DNA from: Otis tarda
Taxonomy: Eukaryota; Chordata; Aves; Otidiformes; Otididae
Assembly (NCBI GenBank): GCA_026413225.1
Contig: CM048557.1
Span: 24,716,871 to 24,780,870 of the forward strand
Reading direction: 5' to 3'
Length of the DNA: 64,000 nucleotides
This document shows, one piece after another, positions 22,101 to 34,533 of this stretch. The position numbers and the translations under genes were made by a program. The notes beneath the pieces were generated by a model. The model saw nothing but the letters and a program-made list of their open reading frames with translations. It was not told where the DNA came from and did no database searches. The first letter of the stretch is position 1. Each line of letters opens with the position of its first letter.

Positions 22101-25100
22101 AAGTGTTTCCTTATTTGCTTCTTGTTAAGGAAGTGATGATGCTGTTGACTAAAGGGTAAGATGAAAGTCCTGAGCATGTTGTTCTTAGGAGAAATAGCTT
22201 AAATCTTTCCTCTCTCTATCCCACAGGGTTTAGCTAGCAGGGTTTTGTACAGCTTCACAAACAAGACTGAAAATATCCAAAATGAGCAAAAATCAAGGGG
22301 ATAAAAATATATATATTTAAAGCTATACAGCAATGTTTGATCCTGAATCTTTTATTCATATGTACACATGCATACATATCTATGACTATGCACACTTGAA
22401 CACACATGAAAACTCAAAATAGCTCTAGGTTTATTAAGGAAACTTTGGCGGTTGAGTCCTCTAATCACTTGACTATTTGCTATGCCTGTCTACAGCAACA
22501 AAGGTTGGGGTTTTTTAATATATTAAGGAGCAACAGGATTCTCGCAGGGAAGCACAGACTCCTGCATGGTTCAGAGCTTCACATAAGTTGAATGGAATGC
22601 ACATTCCAAGTTGAAAAATAATTCTGTAACTTGGTTTGTAGCTTTCCAAAGACAAACTTTTACTTTTTTTCTTTCAAAGCAGAGGTTTCAGCTGAGATCA
22701 AAAAGCTGCTGATTTCAGAGCTTTTTGAAAGTTTATTGTCCAAATTTGCAATTTTCCACCTGAGTTTGCTACACATCAGAAGTTGTAGGTGCTTATCCAG
22801 CTCCATAACATCCATCAGCTTATATAACTGTTATGAATGTTTTGGATGCCTTGAAAGTGGCAGACCCATCTTTCGCATAACCATGTCTTGCAGAAAATTA
22901 ATTATATTATTTGGTTTGTGGCAATTTTTTTTAATTGCAAATTAATTAGCTCCATCTGGTCTGTAATTTTCCACTTAACAGGTAATAAATTTTGAAGCAT
23001 CTGTTGCTTCTGAGACAGATAAGACAGTATTAAGGGCAGTGATTCTTATCCCTCAAAGTTAGCTGGTTGGACAGTGGTGATTTTTTGAAACTTAGGTTTT
23101 TCTAAATGAGATCTTTACTGTACTGAATTCTAAATGTTTTCATTTACCGTAAGTGCTTCTGGCTCATTACTTGCTGCTCTACTTGTTGCTGATGAATGCA
23201 AGAACCTGTTTGGTTCTTATATTTTGATTGAAAAATTACTAACTGATAAACCTACTTTATATATGATTTTATTTATTGATGAAGAATATTTCCTACTGTA
23301 CCTGGTGTTGCAGTACAGTTGGCGAGGGGGGGAAAGAACCATATTTCTTATCTTTACTCTTTGTGGATGAGGATATTTATGTTTAGATTTTACAGCAATG
23401 TCTCATCAAGGACTTGGTAGAGCTCCTGAAGACAATGCCAACTTTTGTGGAAAGAAAGTAGGTTCCTCCTTTGGCTTTAGTAATGTATGTATCCTCAAAT
23501 CTCTGAGATAAATTCAGACCTTCAGTGATCAAGTCTGTCAACTATTTCCAAAATCACATCTTGGATTTTCTGTGTTTATAGATGCATCTTACTTTTACAT
23601 CTGTTTTGTAACTCTTATTGAGAACCACACTCTAGTAAAATGGATGTTCTTAGGGTATATATGGCAATACATCCTTTTTACTGGAAACTTCAGTATGAAC
23701 TGTTATGACTCCATATTTGTTGTAGGCAAATCTGGCCACTGATGTTACTTCATTTCATAGGTTTAGATGCAGATTTTTGCACAGATGTTTAGGAGTTCTC
23801 TCCAAAGCACACTACATCTTGAATTTATAGAGGCATATTTTCTAGAAGCCTGGCAAATATCCATACTTTATCTTGTCACATCTATTTCTCAATCCTTGTT
23901 TGATCATCTCTTCAAATATACCACAAATTTGTTCATCCTAACAACTGTTTCTACCCACAAAGCTGATTTTTGGTTTTGAGGTCTGTGATACAAGAGTCAG
24001 TTGGTTCACCTGATGGCTTCTCTCTTGCAAAGAAAATAACTTTCCCAAAGTGCCATTCTTGCCAAGATGAAAGTGTTTTTTCTATTTTTTTTTAATGTCA
24101 GTGGCTGGCATTATCCTGGCCCTAATGAAATGTATCATAAAACTCCAGTGCCTCTCTAGTGCCTTTGACGTACAACACCAGAGGGATTAATTTATGTCTG
24201 TTCACTGTGCGGTATTAAGAATCTTGGTAAACCAGACTGACAGTTTAAGTGTCAAATAACCAGGTCTCCTGTTTACAGATGCACACTGCAATAAAAGATA
24301 CCACCAGGAAAATTCAGACTTTTCTTTAGTTGTCTACCAAATTCCTATATAGGTGGCTTGATTTCCTCACTTACCATGGAGTTATCTTCTGAGACCTTAT
24401 CAGAAATGTAGTCAGAAGCAAAATTGTATTTAATATCACATACTTGAACTGGATTCATGATACAGGGCATATTTTTGTCACAAGAGTGCTTAGCAGTCAC
24501 TGACGCTAGTGATCACTCTTACCACTCAGTCTTTATCTCATTAATCTATACAAAAGTGTGTCAGATTCAAACACCCACACCAGAAACCCCTTTGTCTCAA
24601 TTGGCATTACTTGGTTCCTCTACACCGTTTACTAGTATGATTTAGGATTAATAACACATTAAATTCCTTCCACATCTTGGGAAATTTCTACCTCAGCAAG
24701 GCAAGGAATTGTGGAGGAGCTCATGCTCTAGTTTCTCATGCTGTTTGCTTTGACCTTATTAATGCTCCTGAAGTAGTTACAGTTCAGCACAGCTAGACTG
24801 TAGCCCTTGTCAGATCCTCAGTTTAGCAGCATTTTAAAGCAAGTCTGGACATTTTTCTCTAATATGCACCACTGCTCTTTCCATCAAAAACCTTGAGTTT
24901 CAGTAGGATTGCTGATCTAGAGCAAGTTTGCAGTGAGCTGGATGATGTCTGTATCCAATACTGCCACCTTCAGCATGAAAACAGCTCTGCTTAGGTATTT
25001 GTGATTTTGTCATAAAGCAGCTTGACCCTTGCAGAGATTATGCAAACTCTTACCAGTACTGAGAGCTGATGAAAATCTCCTTATTCACATTTGGTGAACA

Positions 25101-25400
25101 ACCTGGAGCAAGAAAACCAACACTCTTCCCTGTCTCATATGTATTTAATCAACTGATGGTTGAAATATTTCATACTTCTTGTGTGAAACCATATTTTGTG
25201 AGAAAAAGCTACTTACATCTCAAAAGCACAAATTATTTTGCTTAAGTAATACAATTTATTTTGTCAACTCTGTCTATGCACAGCTGAGCATCTGATTTTC
25301 TGAAGCACATGTGAAATCAGAATCTGAACAGAATAATGAGCATTAAAGCATGAAGTGATGTACACAAAACTGTAAGAGTGGGGTTTTTCCCGCTTTGTGC

Positions 25401-25547
25401 AAAAAAAACCCAAAAAACCCAAACAAAAAAAAACAACTTCAAAAACCCACAAAAAATCCCCCCAAAACCACAAAACCACAACCAAATAAAACAAACAAAA
25501 AAAACCCCTCAAACTCCCACAAAACAACAAAAAAACACACCTCACCT
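25401..25547. repeat. G-free A/C-rich low-complexity tract
   Basis: About 147 bases have no G on the plus strand and very few T, made of runs of A with blocks of three to six C. The minus strand is therefore C-free with G-runs that could in principle form G-quadruplexes with long loops. The open frames on both strands (25264-25566 and 25378-25569) are products of this composition and not genes. Confidence 0.9.
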
Positions 25548-27858
25548 GAGTCTGGCCAGGAAACATTAAATTAGCTAAACAGGGATTTGACTGCGTACAT
25601 TTCAGCTAGGAACTTTCCTGTCCAGGCAATTACTTTGAATGGATAGCATTTGTGGAGGTCAAAACTGAGAGTGCACTTCGTGCCAAACAACTGCAGGACT
25701 CCCTTAGTTTAACTGAAAGTGATATGGTGACAGGTGGAGCAGTACACACTGAGGTAATCCTAAAATGCTCCCCAACTTGTTCCCATTTCCCTACTGCCTA
25801 GGCAGCTAAAAGTGGATTAATTAAAGACCATTTCCTAATCATAAGAATTATCTACCTAAAGTATGGTGGAAGTGAAATAAAAAAAACCTACAGAACACAT
25901 TTGAGCAAGGTATATGGACAAAATATTTGTAGACTTGCTAAAATTGTTCAGTAAGCACTTTTTCAATTTAACCACTTATAACTAGAACAGGCAGAAAAGC
26001 TAGCATTTGTGAATCATTTGCGAACAACAGTGTGAAATGGGATAGAGCATCGTTTTTTGTCAAGGCAAGAAAAATGTTTATTTCCTTTAGAAATATTCAT
26101 AAATCAGCCTCTGTTAGGGGAAAACAATAATCATAATTTCTATGGTAAATGTAAATGTGGGACGTACCTGAAACGAAAGGAAATTTGAATTTTGCCTCTC
26201 AGGATATAACTGACTAATGTGTGGAAAAAAAAACCCAACCCTACTGTTTTTTTTTTCTGGGGTATACTGTTTATAAAGACAATGTGTCAGACATTCAGTT
26301 ATTCTGATCTGTTTTTTTAAATTTTTAAAGATGACTCTGTTTTGCACATGTCATCTTTGATAAATCACATTATCTCATGCTTGTAAGCCTTGCTCTTCCC
26401 TTCCCCAACTGGCTGCTTTATTAACTTCTTTTATTTTTGTTGCATGATACGTGAAAACAGGCTACAGCCTACCCCTGGAAGCACAACCAGCTCCTTGGGA
26501 TTCACTCAGATTTTATTACATTTCAGAACAAAAAACATCTTTCCAGCTGCACTTGCAAACATGGATTTTGGGTGCTGCTCTTTTGACTAAAGGTATATAA
26601 TCTGCTCTAAAAATACAGCATGTATGTAAGAATGAATAAAAGCAGGGCAGAAACAGCAACATTATTTTCTCTCTGTAGAAGCAAGAGGCCTGGGTTTTCA
26701 CCAGACTGAAACAGGAGTGCAGATCTCAGTTTCTGTTGATGAACTCAGCTACCAGGCAAGTTACCAGTGAACTTGATTACAGGAGCTTCTTTTCATTCAA
26801 TATAAATCTCTACTCCTATTCCCAGTTAATATTTTTACTGCCTTTACTAATGTTCTTTTCCTTCACCTTTGCACCCTGCAAAGGCTCCAGTCTCTCCTTT
26901 GGAAAGTTCTCATTGTTAACAGAGAGATAACCTTAGACACTCAAGGATTTTAGCTACTTTTGAAGTACGCAGTCGTTAGCTCCCTTAATACTTCTGACTG
27001 AATGGCTGAGCGGTTTGTCGTGTCTCCCCTAATGACTGCGCACACTCCGAACACATGGTAGCACTGTGCTGTGCTCTTATGCAATTACAAAAATACAACT
27101 GGCAGGCATGTCCTGCATCTGAGGTTGTGATATTCAGTGGAGCTTAAGGCTCTTGTATCCATAACTGTTTACTTTCTGGTGCACATGGGATATCCGAAGT
27201 GTCCAGAGGAATGCTGGGAGCTGCCAGGCTGAAAGGTGAGGTAACATATTCAGATGTGAGCGATGATGAAGGTAAATGGCTCCAGCTACCACACGAAGAA
27301 CACTGTTGCCATTGGGAAAAAAATAGCAGTTTAAGCCATAGTTAATGGTTGGAAACCTGAAACTTTACAATCGATCTACCCTGTGAGATCAGGATCTCTT
27401 TAAAGCACAAATGTATTTTAAATAGAACTGAGCACCATGGCTGGTGGATTTTCTGCTACCTGTCCTCAAAATGCTACAAACCCTAAGGCAGGTTGTAAGA
27501 CTGCACTCCATAAATACTGAAAAAGTTTATTGTGCATTTATTGGAGTTCAATAAAGTAACTGTAGCTCTGCTTAACGGCCAAATTCCTATAGAACCCGAG
27601 GACATTTTAGCAGCGGTATACCGTACTATGCAAGTCTACTTAAAGTCCATGGCAAAATCCTGAGTTCATCCTCTGAGTTTATAAGAAAGTCATAAACTGA
27701 GTGTCTGTCTCAAAACAGCACATCTCTTTGAGGACAAAGACACCCTGAAATAGTCTGAGACACATATCCATCCAAAGAATTTCCCTGGGCACAGAAATGC
27801 TTTGCTCCTAGAAAACTGGCAGAGGTGACAAAGCTGTCTCTTATGCCAGTTACCCCCG

Positions 27859-27878
27859 AGATGAGATGAGATGAGATG
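27859..27878 (+). repeat. GAGAT pentanucleotide array
   Basis: Four tandem copies of GAGAT (or ATGAG in another phase). A short microsatellite. Confidence 0.9.
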
Positions 27879-30800
27879 GTCAGTGGAATGCTTCTGTACT
27901 TTGATTTTCTGCATGAGAAGGTCTTTTTCTGGAATTTAGCCTCTCAGTAGAAGACAAATGCTGGCTGCCTGTATCTCAGGGTACTTGAGGCTAGGATTAG
28001 CTCACCACAGTCACCATTCTGCCTCCTGTCCAGTCAGAGCAAAGGATCAAGGAGCTTTAGCTTCAGAAGTCAATTCAAATGGAACAGGCTAAGAGGCATG
28101 AGATGCAGGATTAAAGACTAGACATAAGGAGCAGCTTTTTGAACATCTTGGACAGAGCAACTGTGGGAGCCCAAAGAGACAGAGTGGATGAATAGGGAAA
28201 GATCTTGTGAGTGAAGGCAAAACAACAATAACTCATAGTTGGAAAAAAAAGAGAAGAGTTTGATACAGGGGGAAAGGAGTTAAGGGAAGAATACGAAAAG
28301 AGTAAAAAAATTTATCTTAGAAACTATGTATTGGAGAGACTGATGCCGCTGGTATTTATGTCAAGGAAACAAGCAGATGAGGAGATGATAGTAAGCTGAG
28401 ATAAAAGATTAAGACTATCTGGCAAGACAGTGGAACTTCTCCATCATCACAAAAATTTAATCTATACACATTCTTCTTTCTGAGGTCTTCCACATGAGAA
28501 GTATACTAAATTTGCTCCACTTCTCATCAAAATGCTCTTTGCTGTCAGCAAGGGCTGTTTTACACTTCCTCATTCCAAATGTGGAGAACATTTATTGACT
28601 CTGCAGTACAGAGCAGAAGGTGTCATTAAAAAGAAGCACCATTTTTTCCAAGATGAAAGTCTCTTTCATTTAGTTATTTGTTTATTGGGGGATGGAAAGA
28701 GAGAGCGCACCTTTCAAGAACTAAAGAAGACTGTAAGTTTCTTTGAAATCTGCTTTCATTCCTCCAATGTTAAGACTGTGTGCAAGTGAGTCACAAATAA
28801 AAAGCTGTTCTGAAAATTCCCAGAACCCAAAGGTGACTTAAAGAAATCGACATTCAGCGAGGACAAAACAACCCAGTCGTCCCCTTTGATCACTCTAGCC
28901 AGCTGCCCTAGGCGAGTCTGGAGCTGCCACGAAGCTGCCTGGAGACCTCAGCCAATACGCCAGATGTCACCCAGAGACAGAAGAGAGAAGACAGATGGGG
29001 GAGAGAGAAACTTTCAAGTTGAATTTCTGAGGCTGACATTCTACAGAGGAACATCAGGGGGTATAAAACGCATCATCTTTGCCTGTAGGAACAGAAAGTG
29101 AAGGAAGGAGAAAGGGACAAACCATTCAGAGAGACAGCTGAGAGCCTCAAGAGAAAGACAATTTCTGCGAATAGCTCCTTAATGTTTGGCTTATGTCTAG
29201 GTCAGGAGAGCAACCATAAAACGTCACCTTGTTACCATCTGCAGCCATTGCAGAAGTGATAAGAGAGTATTTGGACCCATTCACAATGGCTCTGCTCCCT
29301 TCCTGTGCAAGACTTGCTGTTTTTTTAGCTCTCATTTTATTTTCTCTTTCCTATATCAGTTTAAGTGTCACTGCATTTATTTTCCACCAGTCCCTTTCCA
29401 CACTAATGAATTCCTCATATCCCACTGCCTTGTAGCTACAGCCAGAGTGTTTTTAGCTGGGAAATAAAACCAGATAATTATGAAAAAGACAACATTGCCT
29501 ATGAAATATGAAAGAAAAAGAAATGCCTCTAATATGTGTGCCTGGGAGACAGATAGACTCAGAAGAACTGTCACTTTCCCACCCTCTTTCCATAGCTCCT
29601 TCTTCAGAAAAAGTTTTCATAGCATGTGTCATGATCCTAGAGTAAAAGCAAACTCAAATGTCACGGCTGAAAACGACATTTCGAAGAACTAACACTTGCA
29701 CTGGAGCAATTTCTACCATCCCCAATCGGTTTGATTCAAAGTTTAGGATAATCTATATTTAGAAACTGATGTCAAAGATTGCTAAGTGTAATTACAGATG
29801 GCAGCTGTATTCAGAACCCTATCATTTCCTACAGTTTGTGGCTGAGACAATGTGAAATATGCGATGTCTCCCCTCCCTACCAAGACCAACCAGAAGGTCC
29901 AAGAACTGCTTTTGTAGGTGGGATAGAAAGGGGGTAGAAGGGGCAAGTCAGGATGAGGTACCCTTTACAGTAAGAACAGTCTTCTTGCAGTAAGTTCTAC
30001 AATTCAGCACTACAAAATATCTCCTGCCAATTTAGGTGCTATCACAGATGCCAAACTGGTCCTTGACAGCCCTGGAGTTGGTGAGAATCAAGAGTATGTC
30101 TTTCTCTAGCCTCTACACTAGAATATCCCCTTGATTTTCCCTGTATTCAGTCCTTGAAGCACAAAAATCCTGGACTCCTAAAAGCTATTTGGCAGTTTTA
30201 CACTCAAAAAACCCAAGAGTTGTGAAATACCTAAACTGCTTTAAAATTTATACTATCCAAATGAGGGATGAAGCAGGATTCAGCTTCTGATAAGTCCCAC
30301 TTAGAAAAGCAGAAAAATACTAGAACTTTGCCAGTCCTAAATGGCATCTTTGTTATCCAATTACCAAACATTTCATGTTTCCACATGTATAATAGGACAA
30401 GTCAAAGTCAATTTTAGGATCTCACATTTGCATATGATAAGATATTGTACGGCAGAAGATGTATTTGTCTAGCTGGATAAAGCCTTTACCAGTGAAGAAG
30501 TTCTAGAAAACTTTTGCTAAAGGTATAAACTTGCATCCTACTTTACTGCTGTGCATGTTGGATTATTTTGCTCTTAGCCTTGCATGTTATTTTGACAGGA
30601 TAGCTGCAACAGCAGCAGCCACCACAATGTCTCCTTCAGGAGCAGGCTCTTGCTGGCATATTATGCCACCTCCATGAGTGGGCTATTAGGTTGGCTCATT
30701 GTGAGCTGCTGGTACTGCATCTGAGTATGTGTTATGTGCTAATTTCCCTGCTTGGGACTCAAACAATGAACAAGAACTCAGATTTCCCTCTCTGATCCCC

Positions 30801-33800
30801 AAAGGCACTGTGTGGATGATGTAGTGTTTAAAAGGACCCTGATGGTGCTAATTGCTAATCCCACTAGATTTTTTTACTGAACTTGCTACAAAGGATTTTA
30901 TATTGATGCTTCATAATTAAAGACAGCACAGGAGAAATAATCTTTTGTTTCCAAACCCTGTCTGACTCTGTTACATCTTTGAAATTGTCGTTTTGGTTTA
31001 ATGGCTTTAGATCTGTATTTTCATGCTAGCATAAAACAGTGCATTGCTTGGGTTACATTTTTTAAAAAGTGATGTGACCTATAAAACTAATTCAATTTCT
31101 TCTTGCAAAGGATTGCTACAACAGCCTGATGTGACTGCCAATTCACATTGCTAGCCTTATTGCTAAATGGCTAGAGCAAAAGTGAGTCTGTTCCTGGAGT
31201 TCCTGTTCCTGTTCACTGGAGTCTGTAAGAAGAGATTTATAGAGGGCAGATAAAAGGAGAGGCAGCAAAGCAGAAAGCGAGAGTAAACTCCTCATTCTGC
31301 AATATTATGGATTTTCTTCAATAAAAATTTGATTGTAATTGTGCTGACAGCCACCCTGTCTCCTCCTGTGACTCTGTTCCTAAGTTCCTCCCGCTGCTTT
31401 CAGCTTTTTGCTTTTCTGTAGCTTTTCACTTAGTGGTGCTTCATCAGCCAGCTGTAACTGTTGAATCTAAAATACATGCAAGCTTCAACAAGAAACACAA
31501 ATTTCTGATGTGGAAGCAGAGCTTGCTGTGGGCAACATGTGCCCAAACAGATTATTTGAGCACTGCTTTCAGGTCACAGACACAGACTTTCAGCAGGCCT
31601 GACTTAGACTGAAGCCCACATGGAGTTCCCAAGTTATCAGCTCCTACCCACTGTGTAGGCATATAAATACTGCAGGTATTGATGACTGGATGGAAAGTGA
31701 GAGAAAGTTAGAAATGTAGTCATAACAGTTCTGTCCTGGAGTCATTGAATCTTGTTAAAATAGGCTTTCTGGGATTCACCATGTCGATTTGAATGGAGAA
31801 GTGCCCTCTTTCTCTTCTTTATTATGCTATCCATCCTACAGGCGCTGATGTGTTGTCACATCTTGTAATAGATACTTCCAGCAAGATTACCCTGTTGTGA
31901 ACATGGCTTTGTTTTTTTTCCCTGAAGAACCACTGTAGCTGTACCAGGCTGTGTAATTTGTGGCATAATTTACCAGAATTACCTTCAAGGAGGAAAATTA
32001 ATTTCCACACTGAGCAAAACTGTCCTAGGCATGACCACAGAACAGGTAACACATAACTGATGATTGTGTTGAGGGCACCATGTGAAGTTCACCTATCTTG
32101 ACATAAGCCATATTTGTGTTTGTTCTTTACTTTTAATTACACTCATATCAAGAGGGTGTATGTAGAAGGAATAAGGCTATAGTCCACAGTAAGGAAGTTT
32201 ATTGCAGTCTCTTGACTTTGGAGGAATTGTGATGGAGTATACTTTGAGCTATAATCTTCATTAGAGACAGTCATATGTAGTCTGTACTCCATAGCTTTTG
32301 TGAAGCCTTTTTGTGAGAAATGGATGGAATGTCAATACAGATATCAACTTTCAGATATTCCTTAATCCAAACTGTTTTTTACAGCCATTTCTCATTTCTT
32401 AACTTTTTATTCTACTTAACTGCCCTCTATTTTCATTTCCTTCCACTCTGTCAAAAAAAACAGGTGTTCTTAGCAAATTTAAGAGTGGCACAGCACTAGG
32501 TCTTCTTTTCTCCCACACTTTCTCAGGAATCACTCCCTGTGTTGTGATTTTCCACTGCCAGGTGGAAAATCAGCTGAGAATTTTGGAGGAGTGAGGTATA
32601 TCTGTGAGACTCTTCTAATGACACACTCCACCAAGCCAGCTCCTTTCCATCACAGTTGATGTATGAGCTCATATGATAAAACTAACAGTCAGTTTAAACC
32701 TTTTTCCTGAATCTGCAGTTTTCTTTCCAAAAAGTAATTTTAAACTAAGAGGGATGGAGAACTCCTCTTTATCTTACACTGCCTCCTTTCAGCTGCCAGG
32801 ACTGTGTCCCAGATGGTCTAATAACTATTTGTTTTCTTACTGAAAGAAATGTGATAATAAATTAATCTTTCCCATTTATACACGATTTTCCATCTTGATA
32901 GGAAGACAAAGTACACAGAATAAAAATATAGGGCCTTCATTTTGAACTTGTGGGAGCCTGACACTTCAGAAAATTAAACATGCACCTCTCCCTCTTGTTC
33001 TCACAGAAAATCTCCCTGTAGCAGACAAGGAAAAAGAAAGCTGGAGAGAGTGAGTGGGTGAAATGTATGACTGCATCCACTAATGCAACGCAACCATTTG
33101 TTATGGCTGATGGAAAACAGTAGCTGTTAAATTTCTTGCAGCCACTCTGAACAACTGATTAGGACAGGAAGTGACCAAGACTAGTGTATCTGGCCAAATG
33201 CAAGAAGGTTTATGTAAAAAGAATATAATTACCCAACAGTTTGCCCATATGAGGGTCTAACACTGCTACTTGTGTACAAAAATCTCTTGTTGTCATTAAA
33301 GCTTTTGTATAGCAAGAATGTTGGTGTTGCTTTTCATTGACAATCCTGTAAAATGTAAATAATAGATTATATGCTGATGCTGGAGGCTCTGCTTTCAGTG
33401 AAAAATTGATCATTTCTAAAAATGGGAAATAGCAATGCCTAAGGCAACTGGAGGAATTTACTGAGAAGTTATCTGCATTACACAGATGTTACCAGCTTGA
33501 CACTTTGATATTTCAGCCACGATATGCATGCAGAGATAACTAGGACACTTAAATTTACAAGTAAATGAAAGTATAAGTCATGTATGCTACAGGTAACTAC
33601 TAGCATTTGTAATGGTTAGCAGAATATTAGGTGGCACAGTTTATTTTGAACTGTTTTACTTCTTTGTAAAAGAAATAGCGTGAGAAAATGTTTAAGTCTT
33701 CTTGGGGAATTTCGTACAACTGGGATTGTTTGATCATTCAGTACCATTTTTGATACAAAGTTGTTAATACCAATAATTAACTAAATACGGGACTCCAAAG

Positions 33801-34352
33801 TCTGAATTGAAATAACAGTTGCAAAAATTAACCGGTCTCCATCATTTATACAATATACCACTTAGTTTCTTATCTCCTGTCTTTGCTAAAGGGTACTATT
33901 AACTGGAAAAAAAAATAAAAATCAAGTCTAATGTATGAAAGAGTCTAAAGATTCTTTAGAGTCTTAGATTCACCAAGTTTTCACATGCTATCTACCTGCC
34001 TCTTTGCAGGGTCTGCTTCATTTATCGACTATGTGTTCACACACATACACTATATATATTTTTATATATAATAACTTACTCTGAAAAATATTGCTGATAT
34101 TAAAAACCACATTCAAACAAGATATTTTTGTGCTATAGTTGATAATTGGGATTTAGCATGAGATTGAACACTAAAACTAGGAATAATACACAAAATACAC
34201 AGTTAGAGCTAAATTACCTTAAAGTTTTGAACATGGATCATTAATTTTTAATATGAATAGGATTCATATTTGCAGTTAGAATTAACAGAATGAAAATACT
34301 AATGCTTATCAACTGTGAGACTTGATGTCAGATATTAAAAGATTGTTTTCAC

Positions 34353-34533
34353 CTGCCCCTTCTTTTTTAGAGGCAGCTGTCAGCTCAGGAGATGGGGCCT
34401 GGAACCATGTCTCAAGGGACTGCTCATACTGTTGTGCTGTGCATTGTTTCCTAAATACTTGTAAACGAATGTTCTGCTGGTCATTCTCTGAGACAGGATC
34501 CTGATGTAGTCCAGAGTGGCAATCTATGCTCTT
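34353..34533 (-). other. Candidate coding exon, unknown gene
   Basis: On the minus strand an acceptor-like site (TTCTTCAG just above 34533) precedes a 181-bp open stretch, and a donor-like CAG/GTGAAAA follows at 34351-34353. The segment reads as 60 codons plus one base and lies within a 118-codon stop-free frame (34309-34665). The predicted peptide is hydrophilic and rich in Q, E and S, with no low-complexity bias. I do not recognise the protein and found no partner exon with matching phase. In AT-rich DNA of this length such a frame can arise by chance, so this is only a candidate. Confidence 0.25.

Larger units (their letters stand above)
19284..34352. other. Mostly single-copy AT-rich DNA, about 15 kb
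   Basis: No CR1 or LTR was recognised over this span. It contains low-complexity tracts (notably 25401-25547 and a GAGAT array at 27859-27878) and several chance frames. Between about 23.4 and 25.1 kb the base composition is even and repeat-like, but I could not match it to a family. A TATA-like ATAAAAG (31250-31256) followed by AATAAA (31320-31325) resembles an LTR core, but no termini or duplication were found. Confidence 0.45.

Noticed and set aside
25264-25569. 100- and 63-codon frames
   Set aside because: They come from the A/C-only low-complexity tract.
31250-31325. TATA-like ATAAAAG followed by AATAAA as a further LTR
   Set aside because: No TG...CA termini with a matching duplication could be found, and the spacing alone is common in AT-rich DNA.
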